Assembly: GCA_036504235.1 (NCBI GenBank)
Contig: DASXVN010000006.1
Coordinates: 86,857-150,856, forward strand
Direction: 5' to 3'
DNA: 64,000 bases
DNA from: Zipacnadum sp036504235
GTDB lineage: Bacteria > Armatimonadota > Zipacnadia > Zipacnadales > Zipacnadaceae
Below the pieces are notes generated by a model, which was not told the origin of the DNA, made no database searches, and saw only the letters and a list, made by a program, of their open reading frames with translations. The position numbers and the translations under genes were made by a program. Shown piece after piece: positions 9,040 through 17,245 of this stretch (positions are counted from its first letter, which is position 1; the number at the start of each line of letters is the position of its first letter).

Positions 9040-10191
9040 ATGGAAAATATCCCCTTGTCTCAACCCGACGTAACGGAGGCCGACGTGCAGGCCGTCGTGG
9101 ACGTGCTCCGGACCCCCTGGCTGTCGCTGGGGCCCAAGCTGCCCGAGTTCGAGGAAAAGCTGGCGGACTATGTCGGCTGCCGGTACGCGGTTGCCGTCAA
9201 CAGTGGCACCAGCGCCTTGCACCTGATCGTCCGCTCCCTGGGGATAGGGGAGGGAGACGAGGTCATCACCAGTCCCTTCAGCTTCGTCGCCTCAACCAAT
9301 TGCCTCCTCTACGAGCGCGCCCGACCCGTGTTCGTGGACATTGACCGCCGGAGTCTCAACCTCGATGTGGGTCGGATTGAGGCGGCCCTCACTCCCCGCA
9401 CCCGAGCAATCCTGGCCGTGGATGTCTTTGGTCGTCCCGCGGACTGGAACGCGCTGCGCCAACTGGCTGCCCGCCATGATCTGTTACTCATCGAGGACAG
9501 TTGCGAGGCGCTGGGGGCTCGGTACCGGCTGGCCGGGGGCGACTGGGCGCGCTGCGGCTCCCTGGGGGAGGCGGGATGCTTCGCCTTCTACCCCAACAAA
9601 CAGATGACCACCGGCGAGGGCGGCATGATCGTGACCGACCGCGAGGACCTGGCCGCGCTCTGCCGCAGCCTGCGCAACCAGGGCCGCGACGAGGGGGCGG
9701 GGTGGCTACAGCATGCCCGGCTCGGGTTCAACTATCGGCTCTCAGATATCAACTGTGCGCTGGGCCTCGCCCAGTTGGAGCGTCTGGAGGAAATACTCGC
9801 TGCCCGCCGGCAGGTGGCCGCCTGGTACGCCGAGGCCCTGGCGGAGCTGCCTGATTTCGAGGTCCCGCCGCCGGAGCCGGGCGCCGAGATCAGTTGGTTT
9901 GTCTACGTGGTCCGCCTGGCTGCCGAGTACACGCGAGCCGACCGCGACGCCCTCCTGACTGGTCTGCGGGAGCGGGGCGTGGGCTGCAATAATTACTTCT
10001 CTCCGATTCACCTGCAACCGTATATACGGGACGCCTTCGGGTACCGAGAAGGCGACTTTCCGGTCACGGAGGCCGTGTCCGCCCAGACGATAGCCCTACC
10101 CTTCCACACCCGACTGACGGAGAGGGAGGTCCGGGAGGTCGCGCGGCTCCTGGGTGAGGTGCGCTCCCGCCTCCGAGGAGTGAGCCGGTGA
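9040..10191 (+). CDS. DegT/DnrJ/EryC1/StrS sugar aminotransferase
   Basis: 383-residue PLP-dependent enzyme that transaminates a nucleotide-linked keto sugar to an amino sugar. Visible motifs are VAVNSGTSALHL (cofactor phosphate), EVITSPFSFVAS, VFVDIDRRSLNLD, LLIEDSCEALGARY with the PLP ring Asp, FAFYPNKQMTTGEGGMIVT with the Schiff-base lysine in PNKQ, and LGFNYRLSDINCALG. ATG 9040 follows AAGGA by 5-6 bases. The length is typical. With the neighbouring phosphoglycosyl transferase it suggests an amino sugar at the reducing end of the repeat unit; which sugar is unknown. Confidence 0.94.
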   Translation: MENIPLSQPDVTEADVQAVVDVLRTPWLSLGPKLPEFEEKLADYVGCRYAVAVNSGTSALHLIVRSLGIGEGDEVITSPFSFVASTNCLLYERARPVFVDIDRRSLNLDVGRIEAALTPRTRAILAVDVFGRPADWNALRQLAARHDLLLIEDSCEALGARYRLAGGDWARCGSLGEAGCFAFYPNKQMTTGEGGMIVTDREDLAALCRSLRNQGRDEGAGWLQHARLGFNYRLSDINCALGLAQLERLEEILAARRQVAAWYAEALAELPDFEVPPPEPGAEISWFVYVVRLAAEYTRADRDALLTGLRERGVGCNNYFSPIHLQPYIRDAFGYREGDFPVTEAVSAQTIALPFHTRLTEREVREVARLLGEVRSRLRGVSR

Positions 10192-10877
10192 AGCTTCCCC
10201 TCTTCTTCCAGCCTCGCGATACCTACGAGCGTCACTGGGTAGCCGCGCGTTGGCTGCGCGCGCAGGGGGCCAAGTCCGTGCTGGACGTGGGCGGTGAGGG
10301 CTTATTGCGGCGTTTCGTACCCGGCGTGAGCTGCGTCTCGGTGAACGTCTGCGCCCCCGCGGAGGTGCTCTACGACGGGACGACGCTGCCCTTTGCGGAC
10401 GCCTCCTTCGACGCCGTCGTCAGCCTGGACACGCTGGAGCACCTGCCGGCTGACCGGCGGCCCTCCTTTGTAGAGGAGCTCTTGCGGGTGGCGTCCCGCC
10501 TGGTAGTCCTAGCGGCTCCCCACGGGTCCGAAACCCACCGGAGGCTGGAGCAGGAAGCCCTGGCGGCCTATCGGGCGCAGCGGGGCGAAGATCACCCCTA
10601 TCTGCGCGAGCACGTGGAATACGGCTTGCCCACCGCGGAGGAGCTGCAGCAGCTCTGCGCCGGTCACGCGCTCGAGATGCGGTTCTGCGGGGACTGTCGC
10701 CGGCAGGCGCGCGCGTTCCTCAGCACCCTGCGACCCCGGAACGGGCTGCTGGAGCGCGTCCCGGTCGTTCCGGACATGATCGCCATTCTGCGCCACGCGA
10801 ACCTCGGGGCCGTGCCGCGGCTGGACGCCTCTGCCGCGGAGCACAGCAACCGCGCGTATCTCTTCGTGCAGAAGTGA
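10188..10877 (+). CDS. Class I SAM-dependent methyltransferase
   Basis: 229 residues starting from GTG that overlaps the previous stop (GTGA). The Rossmann core shows SVLDVGGEGLLRRF (motif I), LPFADASFDAVVSLDTLEHLP (motifs II-III, residues about 60-85) and ELLRVASRLVVLAAP, the pattern of UbiE/type-11 methyltransferases. As the last gene of the operon it probably methylates a sugar, a terminal phosphate or a precursor, perhaps capping the chain. A gap of 39 bases separates it from a convergent lipoprotein gene, and no classic terminator is visible there. Confidence 0.85.
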   Translation: MKLPLFFQPRDTYERHWVAARWLRAQGAKSVLDVGGEGLLRRFVPGVSCVSVNVCAPAEVLYDGTTLPFADASFDAVVSLDTLEHLPADRRPSFVEELLRVASRLVVLAAPHGSETHRRLEQEALAAYRAQRGEDHPYLREHVEYGLPTAEELQQLCAGHALEMRFCGDCRRQARAFLSTLRPRNGLLERVPVVPDMIAILRHANLGAVPRLDASAAEHSNRAYLFVQK

Positions 10878-10916
10878 CGCGCGGTTGGGAAGCTCCAGTG
10901 GTTAGCCTACGTGCGC

Positions 10917-11807
10917 CTACCAGGCAGGAAACTCGTCATCGGCCGGGTTGTTGGTCAACCGGGTCTGACCGCTACCGTCGGCGTTCATCGCATAGATCTC
11001 ATAGTTGCTATCCCGGTTGCTGCTGAACGCCAGGCGCCGGCCGTCCGGAGACCAGGAAGGCTCCCAGTCCGTCGCCGCGTTGTTGGTCAACCGGGTCGGA
11101 TTGCTGCCGTCGGCGTTCATTACAAAGATCTCCCAGTTGCCGTCGCGGAAGCTGCTGAAGGCCAGGCGGGAGCCCTCGGGGGACCAGGTCGGCTGAACGT
11201 TGTCCGCTCCGGTGTTGGTCAACCGGGTCAGGCCACTGCCGTTGACGTTCATCGCGTAAATTTCGTAAGTGCCGTCACGGGAGGTCGAGAAGGCGAGGCG
11301 GCGGCCGTCTGGAGACCAGGAGGGGTTCAAGTCATTCGCCGGGTTGTTGCTCACGTTGGTCTGGCCGGTGCCGTCCGCCTTCATCACGTAGATCTCCGTG
11401 TTGCCGTCGCGGTCGCTGTAGAAAGCAATCTGACTGCCGTCCGGGGACCACGAAGGCTGCAGGTCCTCCGCCGGGTTATTGGTCAACTGGGTCTGGCCGG
11501 TGCCGTTCGCGTTCATCACGTAGATTCCAAAGTGGCCGGCGCGGTTGCTGCAGAAAGCTACGCGGCTGCGGTTCGGTGACCAGGCCGGGTACGTATCTTC
11601 CGCCGGGTTGTTGGTCAGGTCGGTAGCGCCGCTGCCGTCTGCCTTCATCACGAAGACCTCGGAGTTCCTTTCGGGGTCGCCCGCGCGGTTGCTGGTAAAG
11701 AGAATCTGGGGACCGAGGGGGTTGTCGCCCCCGCTTCCGCAGCCTGTCACTAGCATCATTGCCCCTAGCGTCAGCAGAGCAAATACCACCAAAGCAGTTC
11801 TATTCAT
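10917..11807 (-). CDS. PD40/TolB-like beta-propeller lipoprotein
   Basis: 296 residues with a lipoprotein signal: a hydrophobic helix followed by LVTGCGSGG, so Cys near residue 22 should be lipidated. The rest is six near-identical repeats of about 42 residues with the WSPDG(S/R)R(L/I)AF(S/Y)S, Y/EIYVMNADGSG and TRLTNN pattern, i.e. WD40-like PD40 blades as in TolB. ATG at 11807 is chosen because GGAGG lies about 11 bases upstream (the only Shine-Dalgarno) and the signal peptide begins there. The strongly repetitive 126-base DNA period is the coding repeat, not a tandem array. The blades may bind a periplasmic or surface partner; no catalytic residues are evident. Confidence 0.88.
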   Translation of the reverse strand: MNRTALVVFALLTLGAMMLVTGCGSGGDNPLGPQILFTSNRAGDPERNSEVFVMKADGSGATDLTNNPAEDTYPAWSPNRSRVAFCSNRAGHFGIYVMNANGTGQTQLTNNPAEDLQPSWSPDGSQIAFYSDRDGNTEIYVMKADGTGQTNVSNNPANDLNPSWSPDGRRLAFSTSRDGTYEIYAMNVNGSGLTRLTNTGADNVQPTWSPEGSRLAFSSFRDGNWEIFVMNADGSNPTRLTNNAATDWEPSWSPDGRRLAFSSNRDSNYEIYAMNADGSGQTRLTNNPADDEFPAW

Positions 11808-11979
11808 GACTGATCGCCACCCTCCGTTAGATTGGGGAACCTTGGTGGCCGCCCGGCGGTCCACCAATTGTAGGCTTTTCTCCGTTAGTGTCTGAGACGC
11901 CGACGTCGTGGGGCATGTTCTAGGCGGACAAGCTCCCTCGCGAAGGGAAACGCCGCGTCGGAAGGAAGGGGTTGGACTA

Positions 11980-13113
11980 ATGAAACGATGGCTACTGGTT
12001 GGTGTAGGTCTTTGCCTCTCCGCGGCTCTTCTCTGGGGAGCGGCTTGCGGAGGCGGTGCTTCGGGGTCGGGTGGCGACCCTTCGGCGCAGATTGCCTGGG
12101 GGCCGACCGTCGGCGACCTCACCGGGACCTCGGTCCGCCTGGCCTGGTACACTAACACGCCGGACCTGGGCGAGGTGGAGATCGGCGGCCAGACGGTCGC
12201 CGGCGACGGACCGGTACAGGCGCACCAGGTCCAGCTCCAGAGCCTGCAGCCGGGCCGGACCTATCGCTATCGCCTCCACGCCACTACCCCCACCGCCACC
12301 TTCACCGGTCCCTGGCACGAGTTCACCACGCCCGCAGCGGGGCTCACCGACTTCGACTTCTGCGCCTATGGCGACACCCGCAGCGATGCCGCCGCCCATC
12401 GGCAGGTCGTCGAGGCCCTGGTCAAGTGTCGGCCCCGGCTGGTCTTGCACACCGGTGATCTGGTGGACAACGGCGCCGACCTGGCGGGCTGGAAGCTCTT
12501 CTTCCCCGTGATCGCCCACTTCTCCGGCTCCGTCCCCTTCTACCCCTGCGTGGGCAATCACGAGGACGACGCGGAGCTCTATGACCAGTTGCTGCCGCTA
12601 CCCGCCGGCCAGGGCCTCCGCGGCCACCAGTGGTACAGCGCCGTCTTCGGCTCCTGCCAGATCATCTCCCTCGACAGCGATGCCGATCAGGCCGCACAGG
12701 GCGAGTGGCTCCGGCAGCTCCTGGCCCAGCCGCGCCCGGCGGGCGTGGCCTGGCGCCTCGCCATGTTCCACGCGCCGCCCTACACCTCCGGCCCGCACGA
12801 GCCGGACGCGGGGGCGCTCCAGTACTGGTGCCCCCTCCTGGAGAACGGGGGCGTGGATCTGGTCTTCAACGGCCACAATCACTACTGCGAGCGCTCGCTC
12901 CACGGCGGGCTCAACTACCTGACCGTCGGCGGCGGCGGCGCTCCGCTCTATGAGGCCAGCCTGCCGAACCCCTTCCAGCAGTCCTTCCATTCGGTGCTCA
13001 GCTTCGCCCGCGTTCGCGTCTCGGCGCAGTCCCTGCAGGTCACCGCGCTCGATACGCAACTCCGGACGCTGGACACGGTCACCGTCACCCACCCGCCGGC
13101 TGCCACCCCGTGA
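11980..13113 (+). CDS. Purple-acid-phosphatase-like metallophosphoesterase lipoprotein
   Basis: 377 residues. The signal ends in LLWGAACGGG, predicting a lipid-anchored Cys. A fibronectin-III-like domain follows (residues about 40-125, with VRLAWYTNTPDLGEVEIGG). The calcineurin-like core then has CAYGDTRSD, VLHTGDLVDNG, CVGNHEDD, MFHAPPYTSG and NGHNHYCERS, the five metal-ligand blocks of purple acid phosphatases. It is therefore an exported phosphatase, perhaps for phosphate scavenging. ATG 11980 follows GGAAGGAAGGGG. It is divergent from the PD40 gene across 172 bases. Substrate unknown. Confidence 0.9.
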   Translation: MKRWLLVGVGLCLSAALLWGAACGGGASGSGGDPSAQIAWGPTVGDLTGTSVRLAWYTNTPDLGEVEIGGQTVAGDGPVQAHQVQLQSLQPGRTYRYRLHATTPTATFTGPWHEFTTPAAGLTDFDFCAYGDTRSDAAAHRQVVEALVKCRPRLVLHTGDLVDNGADLAGWKLFFPVIAHFSGSVPFYPCVGNHEDDAELYDQLLPLPAGQGLRGHQWYSAVFGSCQIISLDSDADQAAQGEWLRQLLAQPRPAGVAWRLAMFHAPPYTSGPHEPDAGALQYWCPLLENGGVDLVFNGHNHYCERSLHGGLNYLTVGGGGAPLYEASLPNPFQQSFHSVLSFARVRVSAQSLQVTALDTQLRTLDTVTVTHPPAATP

Positions 13114-13268
13114 CCCATCGAGCGATCCGACGACCAAGATCCCCCTGGCGATCCTCGCGAGCCGGGAGTTGGGCTTGTGCCACGAACAATGGACCGGCGA
13201 GGGACGTCCACTCACGCAGGACCCGGGCCCAGGCGACCCGGGAAGAACCAGGCGATGGGGTGACGCGT

Positions 13269-13412
13269 ATGCTCTACACGATCTTGGTGATTCTCGTAAT
13301 CCTGTGGTTGCTGGGCTTTCTGACCCACGTAGGTGGCGGCCTCATTCACCTGCTGCTGGTGATTGCGCTGGTCGTGTTCATCTGGGACCTGCTGATGAAG
13401 CGACGGGCCTGA
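13269..13412 (+). CDS. Small lmo0937-family membrane protein
   Basis: 47-residue peptide (MLYTILVILVILWLLGFLTH...) with two hydrophobic helices separated by a short HVGGGLIHLL loop and a KRR end. It matches the pattern of the lmo0937 family (DUF5670-type), a very common conserved membrane peptide of unknown role often linked to envelope stress. The longer in-frame ORF upstream has unrelated low-complexity residues and no ribosome site. Here the ATG follows a purine-rich GATGGGGTGA stretch. The strict likeness to the family supports this short call. Confidence 0.8.
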   Translation: MLYTILVILVILWLLGFLTHVGGGLIHLLLVIALVVFIWDLLMKRRA

Positions 13413-13524
13413 CTTGTGACGCTCAGGACTGCGCCGGAACCGACGCCACGGGCGGGGCTGTCCTCCGCGGTACGTTTGTAGTGTCCCTGGCGATAACAAT
13501 CCCTATCAGAGAGGAGGGTTAGAT

Positions 13525-13869
13525 ATGGCAAGACAATTGATCGTGGCTGTAATCCTACTGTGCCTGGTCGGGGCGCTAGCGGTGGTGGCGGGATGTCCCA
13601 AGCAACAACCGCCTCCGCCCCCGACGGTGATAGTTCCGCCGACGCCGGCGCCGCCGCCTCCGACGGTCGTGGTTCCCGCCCCCGCCGGACCGCCCGGGCC
13701 TCCGGGAGCACCCGGAGCGCCGGGAGCGTCCGGACCTGCGGGAGAGCCGGGAGCGGTAGTACCGGTGCCCGTGCCGGGTCCGCCCGGCCCCGCGGGACCC
13801 GCCGGACCGCCGGCGCCTTCGGGGTCCACCAAGCCGCCTCCCCCCGCGCGTAGCGGGTCGTCGTACTAG
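13525..13869 (+). CDS. Collagen-like proline-rich lipoprotein
   Basis: 114 residues. The N-terminal signal helix ends in VVAGCPKQQ, so Cys near residue 23 should carry lipid. A Pro-rich spacer of PPPPT/VIVPPTP follows, then Gly-X-Y triplets (GPP, GAP, GAS, GPA, GEP) for about eight repeats, a VPVPVP break, and four more triplets before a Ser-rich tail. This is the sequence signature of a bacterial collagen-like stalk, possibly trimeric, attached to a membrane. AGAGGAGGG sits 6 bases before ATG, a very strong ribosome site. The coding strand is extremely C-rich. There is no globular tip domain, so it could be a short spacer rather than an adhesin. Confidence 0.8.
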   Translation: MARQLIVAVILLCLVGALAVVAGCPKQQPPPPPTVIVPPTPAPPPPTVVVPAPAGPPGPPGAPGAPGASGPAGEPGAVVPVPVPGPPGPAGPAGPPAPSGSTKPPPPARSGSSY

Positions 13870-13880
13870 GAGGCCCCAAC

Positions 13881-13917
13881 CACGCGGGGGCCGCCCGCTA
13901 AGTGCGGCCCCTGCGTG
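13881..13917. terminator. GC-rich hairpin after the collagen-like gene
   Basis: Arms CACGCGGGGGCCGC and GCGGCCCCTGCGTG pair with one mismatch around a 9-base loop, 12 bases after the preceding stop codon. No U-run follows, so it may act as a rho-assisted terminator or an mRNA 3'-end stabiliser. Confidence 0.5.
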
Positions 13918-14034
13918 CCGCCCGCCGAGCCTTCGCCCAACAAGCAGGCAGTGGCCACGTGAGTAACCAAGTGCGCTTGGTCGGTCACCCCGGCTGCAGC
14001 GGCAACAGAATCGAAATAGAGGGAGGTCGCGAAC

Positions 14035-14487
14035 ATGTCTAGGCTATCTAGCGTACTGCTAGTGCTGGTAGTGGGGCTGGTGGTTCCGGCGTTTGCCCAG
14101 GGCCAGGACGAGTCCCAGTTGTGGAGCGGTAAAGTCGGGCTCATGGTGCCCATGTCGGGCGATGTGGGGATTGCCCTCGGCCTGGAGCGCCAGTTGGCGG
14201 AGGGGCCCACGAGCCGCACCGCGGTGGAACTCGACTACCTCCATCCGGGAGACGCCGTCGCCTGGTATCTGCTCTACAACGCCCGTTACCATGTGAACAG
14301 CGGCGGCTACTGGGGCTGGGGCGCGGGGCTGAACACCACCAACGCCCATGGCCTCACCGATACCTTCCCTGGCGTCCGGCTCTTCTATGGTCAGAACTGG
14401 GGCCGAACCTTCGGCGAGGTGGGCGGGATCAGCGGCATGCGGGACCACAATACCGGGGTGTTGCTCAGCCTCGGGGCCAATTTCTAG
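14035..14487 (+). CDS. Small secreted protein, probable outer-membrane beta-barrel
   Basis: 150 residues with a cleavable signal peptide (hydrophobic core, then VPAFAQGQ; cleavage after AFA or AQG). The mature part has alternating polar/hydrophobic strands, many aromatic-Gly pairs (GGYWGWGAGLN, RLFYGQNWG) and ends in GANF; a terminal Phe is the usual signal for insertion by the BAM complex. About eight strands would fit the length. GAGGGAGG lies 10 bases upstream of ATG. The function is not recognised; the upstream neighbours are lipoproteins and a membrane peptide, so an envelope role is likely. Confidence 0.65.
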   Translation: MSRLSSVLLVLVVGLVVPAFAQGQDESQLWSGKVGLMVPMSGDVGIALGLERQLAEGPTSRTAVELDYLHPGDAVAWYLLYNARYHVNSGGYWGWGAGLNTTNAHGLTDTFPGVRLFYGQNWGRTFGEVGGISGMRDHNTGVLLSLGANF

Positions 14488-14524
14488 CCACGCCGCCCGG
14501 CTCCAGCGTCGCAAGTCAGGGGGG

Positions 14525-15403
14525 CTAGGGGGTAGGGCCGTTCTCGGCGTCCGTGGACGGCGGGGGCGGCTTCTTCTCGCCGTCCTTCGCCGGGAGAGGG
14601 GCAAACGTCGGCAGAAGGGCGTCTTGCCGTTGGGCCTTGGTGACAAAGAATTGCAGCAGCGCGGCCAGCACGCCCAGCGTGACCAGAAGCACGTTGAAGT
14701 CGTGGTCGCCGATATTCCCCAGCAGCATGATCATGCCGCCCCCCAGCAGGCAGGCCGCGGCGACGGTCAGAAACAGCCGCCCCGAGCCGGCCCCCAGCGC
14801 CACCAGCACCTCCGCGCTGCCGGGCAGCGACGCCCCGCAGTGGATGCAGCGGCTGCCCCGCGCCGGATTCAGCCGCCCGCACCGGCACAGCCGCGGCTCC
14901 CCCTTGCCCAGCGCCACCCGCTCCCGCGCCTTTTCCAGCATGAACTTGGTATGCTGGTCCGAGTTGACCTTCTCCGCCTGCTCGTAGTAGGCCACCGCCA
15001 TCCCCCAGTCGTTGCCTTCCGCGAACAGGTCGCCCAGCTTGCGGTAGTTGTAGGGGATGTCCGGCCGCTGCGCGATGCCGCGCAGGTAGCGCTCCATGTC
15101 CTCAAAATGCATCCGGCGCACGGTCAGGCGGTCGGCGAGCCACGAGGAGAGAGGAATGATCAGCCCCAGGCCGATGGTGAGGGCGAGTAGGAAGTAGAAG
15201 GAGACGGTGCCGACCGAGGCCAGGGTGCAGGCCAGCACCCCGATGAAGGCTAGCAGCCAGACCAGGAACTCTCCTAAGTTCAGCTCCTTGTTGAGCAGCA
15301 TGCCCAGCATGCCGATGACCATGAAGGCGCCCAGAATCAGCCCGATGGCCAACACAATGACGGTTCCGAACGCACTACCTACGGCTTCCGCCGGTATGCC
15401 CAC
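14525..15403 (-). CDS. Membrane protein with TPR-like middle and zinc ribbon
   Basis: 292 residues of unknown function. Two or three N-terminal membrane helices (residues about 8-35 and 45-90) lead to a soluble helical region that resembles one or two tetratricopeptide units (YNYRKLGDLFAEGNDWGMAVAYYEQAEKV). It is followed by a CRCGRLNPARGSRCIHCGAS zinc ribbon near residue 175, two more membrane helices, and a charged Pro-rich tail. Zinc ribbon plus TPR suggests a sensor or assembly factor at the membrane. Its stop faces the small barrel gene; its start is 11 bases from the stop of the FAD enzyme gene upstream, so the two may be co-transcribed. Confidence 0.7.
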   Translation of the reverse strand: MGIPAEAVGSAFGTVIVLAIGLILGAFMVIGMLGMLLNKELNLGEFLVWLLAFIGVLACTLASVGTVSFYFLLALTIGLGLIIPLSSWLADRLTVRRMHFEDMERYLRGIAQRPDIPYNYRKLGDLFAEGNDWGMAVAYYEQAEKVNSDQHTKFMLEKARERVALGKGEPRLCRCGRLNPARGSRCIHCGASLPGSAEVLVALGAGSGRLFLTVAAACLLGGGMIMLLGNIGDHDFNVLLVTLGVLAALLQFFVTKAQRQDALLPTFAPLPAKDGEKKPPPPSTDAENGPTP

Positions 15404-15413
15404 GGAGCACCTC

Positions 15414-16733
15414 CTAGGGAGCGTCCACCACGGCGCCGCGCTCGCGCAGCCGCCGGCGCAGTTGCGGTACGTCCACCTCGCGCGTCGTGCCGCCCGTCGC
15501 CAGCGCCTGCGCCGCCGCGCAACCGGCCGCCTCGCCGACGCTCATCGCAATCGGCATCACCCGCAGCGACGAATGCGCCGCGTGGTCGCAGGAAATCGGC
15601 CGCCCCGCCACCAGCAGGTTGTTCCAGCCGCGCGGGGTCAGGCAGCGATAAGGAATGGCGTAACTCGTTCCCGGCACGAGCGGCTTGATCACCGTGCCGG
15701 TGCCCGCCGGGTTGTGGATGTCCACCGGATAGCAGCCGCGCGCGATCCCGTCCGCGAAGTCCTGCGCGGCCAGCACCTCCGCGCCGCTCAGCACGTAGTC
15801 GCCGAGCACCCGGCGGCTCTCGCGCACGCCGATCTGGGCGGCGGTCGCCGCGAGGTAGCTGCCCGCAAAGCCGGGCACCTCCCGTCGCAGGAAGGCCACC
15901 ATCTGCGCCACCTGCCGGCGCGCCTCAATCTCGGCGGCGGTCAGGTCCTCCGCGTCGGTGCCCTGGCGGCCGACGATGCGGGTGGTGTTGAAATGAATCT
16001 CGCCCCGGCGCGTGGTATAAAACCACAGCACGTTCTCCCGCGGATTGGCGATCTCGCCCCGCGCCTGCGCCGCGTGGTACAGCTTAGAAATCGCCTCGCG
16101 CTCCGGCATGAGGTCCTCGTCCACGCCGGCCATGCGAAAACACAGCGTCATCGGCTGGCACTGCCCGTCCTCCGGCCGCCCCTGCTCGAATTCCGCCCCC
16201 GCCCACGCGGCCAAATCCGCGTCGCCGGTGGCGTCCACGTACAGCCGCCCCTCCACCGCCTCCAGCCCGGACTTGCTGCCCACCGCCAGACGCTGCACCT
16301 GCCCCCCGGCGGCCTGCACGGCGACCAGTTGCGTATGCAGCCGCAGCCGCACCCCGGCCTCCGCGGCCAGGTCCAGAGCGACTTGCTTCATGATCTCCGG
16401 GTCAAAGGCGTTCTCTCGCCAGTGCCCCGCGCCCGTCGCCCAGCCGCCGGCGGCCTGCAAGCGGGAGATGATCTCGGCCAGGAGTCCGGCGTTGACGGGG
16501 AGAAACTGGCCCGGATGCGCCGGGTCCACGGTCTGGAAGGCCATGAAGGGGTTGATAAGTCCGGCGGTGGCCATCCCGCCCAAAAAGCCGTAGCGCTCCA
16601 GCAGCAGCACCTCAGCCCCCTCCTGCGCGGCGGCCACCGCCGCGCACAACCCGGCAGGGCCGCCACCCACGACGACGAGGTCCGCCCGGAGGCGGAGGGG
16701 GAGAGAGCTAAGGAGGGAGTTGGTCTCGCGCAT
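15414..16733 (-). CDS. FAD-dependent oxidoreductase
   Basis: 439 residues. The N-terminal Rossmann site DLVVVGGGPAGLCAAVAAA binds FAD, and YGFLGGMATAGLINPF and LYVDATGDADLAAWAGA are marks of the FAD_oxidored family. C-terminal GRPISCDHAAHSSLRVMP and VGEAAGCAAAQALATGG complete the fold. No signal peptide is seen. Such proteins are frequent in Planctomycetota and Armatimonadota next to sugar or xenobiotic genes, but the substrate is rarely known. The ATG overlaps no neighbour; a TGTAGGG-type repeat fragment lies just upstream. Confidence 0.85.
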   Translation of the reverse strand: MRETNSLLSSLPLRLRADLVVVGGGPAGLCAAVAAAQEGAEVLLLERYGFLGGMATAGLINPFMAFQTVDPAHPGQFLPVNAGLLAEIISRLQAAGGWATGAGHWRENAFDPEIMKQVALDLAAEAGVRLRLHTQLVAVQAAGGQVQRLAVGSKSGLEAVEGRLYVDATGDADLAAWAGAEFEQGRPEDGQCQPMTLCFRMAGVDEDLMPEREAISKLYHAAQARGEIANPRENVLWFYTTRRGEIHFNTTRIVGRQGTDAEDLTAAEIEARRQVAQMVAFLRREVPGFAGSYLAATAAQIGVRESRRVLGDYVLSGAEVLAAQDFADGIARGCYPVDIHNPAGTGTVIKPLVPGTSYAIPYRCLTPRGWNNLLVAGRPISCDHAAHSSLRVMPIAMSVGEAAGCAAAQALATGGTTREVDVPQLRRRLRERGAVVDAP

Positions 16734-16745
16734 GTGTGTTTCCCC

Positions 16746-16848
16746 GTAGGGGCGGAGATTCCGATCTCCGCCCGCGCCGGCCGCTGATTGAGTTCTCTTC
16801 CCGCCGACCGAACGCTAGCGGCTCGCGAGGGCGGAGATCGGAAGCACC
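16746..16848. repeat. Partial TGTAGGG-family intergenic repeat
   Basis: GTAGGGGCGGAGATTCCGAT at the left is repeated as inverted and direct GGGCGGAGATCGGAA pieces to the right. This looks like a decayed member of the inverted-repeat elements seen intact at 25315, 38734 and 41872. It fills the gap between two minus-strand genes. Confidence 0.5.
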
Positions 16849-16864
16849 AGGCGAGTGCAGATGA

Positions 16865-17245
16865 TCAGAGATCCGTGTCGTCTTCATCTTGGGCAGTTAT
16901 TGCGTTCCAGTCCCCCATCTCGATAATGATAAAACCAATTTCTGGTTCAGTGAAGACCGGGGTCGGCAACGACCAGTAAGAGAAGTGACTCATGGAGCCG
17001 TTCGCTCGGTCTTTGCTGCGCCGTATTCCGTCTTTTGTGTACAATACGACGAGATCCCCTGCGCTCACCACTGTATTCACAAACCAATAAGCTTGCATTG
17101 GGCCGGCCTTGGCACCATCTGAGCTGACATGTTCAGAAAGAAGGACGGCGTATTCGTTGATGTTTGTATCTTCGAGTACGTCAAATACAATGCGCTCCTT
17201 GTCGCGAACTCCGGCGTCACGAATTGCCCGGACTTTCATTTTCAT
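16865..17245 (-). CDS. Hypothetical small beta protein (lamin-tail-like)
   Basis: 126 residues from ATG 17245, whose bases overlap the preceding stop, implying a two-gene unit. The sequence is mainly beta-strand: IRDAGVRDKERIVFDVLED at the start, QAYWFVNTVVSAGDLVVLYTKDG in the middle, and FSYWSLPTPVFTEPEIGFIII near the end. The GD-LVVLY and late W-x-L-x-x-P/T-V-F patterns recall lamin-tail-domain-like small proteins often annotated as hypothetical. Base composition is clearly less GC-rich than the flanking genes. Function unknown; see the finding on this pair. Confidence 0.6.
   Translation of the reverse strand: MKMKVRAIRDAGVRDKERIVFDVLEDTNINEYAVLLSEHVSSDGAKAGPMQAYWFVNTVVSAGDLVVLYTKDGIRRSKDRANGSMSHFSYWSLPTPVFTEPEIGFIIIEMGDWNAITAQDEDDTDL

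Noticed and set aside
10917..11650. Regular 126-base repeats that look like a tandem or CRISPR-like array
   Set aside because: They are in frame, encode PD40 propeller blades of 42 residues, and differ mainly at synonymous or loop positions; no spacers of constant length exist.
14348..15190. 280-residue plus-strand ORF overlapping the small barrel gene and the zinc-ribbon gene
   Set aside because: It is antisense to a membrane protein with a clear CxC...CxxC motif, and is His/Gln/Arg-rich.
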